Below, piece by piece: positions 63,304-64,000 of a stretch of 64,000 bases of DNA (position 1 is its first letter; each line of letters begins with the position of its first letter). This DNA comes from Ruegeria sp. HKCCA6707 (lineage in GTDB: Bacteria; Pseudomonadota; Alphaproteobacteria; Rhodobacterales; Rhodobacteraceae), in the NCBI RefSeq assembly GCF_013033515.1, contig NZ_WQEG01000008.1, forward strand, positions 1 through 64,000, written 5' to 3'. Made by a program: the position numbers and the translations under genes. A model generated the notes under the pieces. That model saw nothing but the letters and a program-made list of their open reading frames with translations. It ran no database searches and had not been told where the DNA came from.

Positions 63304-64000
63304 TATACTTTCGAACCTCTGTTCTGGTAATCGTTAATCTGCGACAGGCAGAGCGCAGTGACGTCATCGCCCCGCGACCAACCCGCGTACCAATCCGCAA
63401 CCATGCGTATCGTTTCTTCAAAATTCAATTTGGGCGCCCAGCCGATCTGACGGGCGCGGCTGCTATCCAGCCGGAGCGTGGTGGATTCGTAAGGCGCATC
63501 CTCGGGCATATCGATCTCGATCCGCCCTTGCCCCAAGGCACTTGTCAAAGCCTGCGCCACATCGATGACTGGTCGCTCATCCGATTGATCCGGGCCGAAA
63601 TTCCACCCGCTGTCATGCCCGTCATGCTGGGCATAAAGCCCTTCGGCCAGCATCAGATAACCGCGCAGCGGCTCCAACACGTGCTGCCATGGGCGCACGG
63701 CGTTGGGCGAGCGGATCTCGACACGGCCTTCATCGCCCAGACACCCCCGAATGATATCGGGGACCAAGCGATCTTCCGACCAATCCCCCCCGCCAATCAC
63801 GTTACCCGCACGGGCCGAGGCGATCCGACAGGGATGGCCACCTTGCGCGTAGGGAGCAAAGAAACTGTGGCGCATCGCTTGCGTGGCCAATTCGGTACAA
63901 CCTTTTGACCCTGAATAGGGGTCGAGGCCCCCCATCGGGTCGGTTTCGACAAAACTGCGACCGTCCTCGCGGTTCTCATAACATTTGTCCGAACTTACGA
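63303..64000 (-). CDS. rfbG: CDP-glucose 4,6-dehydratase (partial, runs off window)
   Basis: Only the C-terminal part lies in the window (about 231 residues; 5' end beyond 64000). The frame reads VSSDKCYENREDGRSF and then MGGLDPYSGSKGCTELA, the active-site Tyr/Lys block of RfbG, followed by SARAGNVIGGGDWSEDRLVPD. An internal ATG at 63935 is not the true start. The enzyme makes CDP-4-keto-6-deoxyglucose for deoxysugar synthesis. Confidence 0.9.
   Translation of the reverse strand, partial: VSSDKCYENREDGRSFVETDPMGGLDPYSGSKGCTELATQAMRHSFFAPYAQGGHPCRIASARAGNVIGGGDWSEDRLVPDIIRGCLGDEGRVEIRSPNAVRPWQHVLEPLRGYLMLAEGLYAQHDGHDSGWNFGPDQSDERPVIDVAQALTSALGQGRIEIDMPEDAPYESTTLRLDSSRARQIGWAPKLNFEETIRMVADWYAGWSRGDDVTALCLSQINDYQNRGSKV

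Overview
The window looks like a chromosomal segment of an alphaproteobacterium of the Rhodobacterales (Roseobacter-type). This is inferred from moderately high GC, tightly packed operons joined by ATGA overlaps, Roseobacter-like catabolic gene sets and LacI/MarR-controlled catabolic operons. It carries two catabolic islands and a long envelope-polysaccharide region. No tRNA, rRNA, CRISPR array, intact IS element or phage genes were seen.

Left end (1-6976): a mobilisation-gene remnant with a frameshift and two in-frame amber stops runs by ATGA overlap into a C-terminal fragment that resembles a GH42 beta-galactosidase. Next come a large repeat-rich autotransporter (minus strand) and a TPR-sulfotransferase fusion (plus strand).

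Aromatic island (6973-15135): HpaR faces the homoprotocatechuate meta-cleavage operon hpaF-E-D-(PLP decarboxylase)-G-H-I, followed by a canonical iolB that would be expected in an inositol operon. Two copies of a TTAACATGT half-site in inverted orientation lie between hpaR and hpaF and are the likely HpaR operators. The decarboxylase suggests that DOPA- or tyrosine-derived amines feed the pathway.

Gap and MFS exporter (15136-17937): a 1.4 kb stretch with little coding potential, then a 12-TM MFS transporter.

Inositol island (18061-31194): a sugar ABC importer (binding protein, permease, ATPase), a small membrane protein and a LacI regulator; convergent with these, three minus-strand genes (Gfo/Idh/MocA dehydrogenase, IolE-like TIM barrel, second dehydrogenase); then plus-strand iolD, iolC, an iolB-like gene, iolJ and iolG. 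An identical 16-bp perfect palindrome, TTGCAACCGGTTGCAA, lies upstream of the importer and again between the minus and plus catabolic operons. This defines a compact LacI regulon of uptake plus two divergent operons. iolA (methylmalonate-semialdehyde dehydrogenase) is not present.

Polar amino-acid-type ABC system (31191-33938): ATPase, permease and an AhpD/CMD-like gene on the minus strand, with the binding protein divergent.

Surface-polysaccharide region (34659-64000, running off the right edge): sulfotransferase, AlgJ/SGNH-like protein, MBOAT acyltransferase and UDP-xylose-synthase-like SDR on the minus strand. A plus-strand run follows: FAD oxidoreductase, GT-C-like membrane protein, GT2, epimerase, DPM-type GT2, flippase-like protein, second FAD oxidoreductase, deacetylase, methyltransferase, pyruvyltransferase and CmoA-like methyltransferase. 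A PepSY membrane protein interrupts. After it come a Wzx-type flippase, a GT39 transferase, a secreted GH30-like glycosidase and a large membrane protein. The last block is GtrB-type GT2, GtrA, an epimerase, a C-methyltransferase and CDP-glucose 4,6-dehydratase (partial). Together these could build, modify (sulfate, acyl, pyruvyl, methyl, C-methyl branched sugar), flip and trim a complex glycan. The structure of that glycan and the two paired FAD enzymes are the least explained parts of the window.
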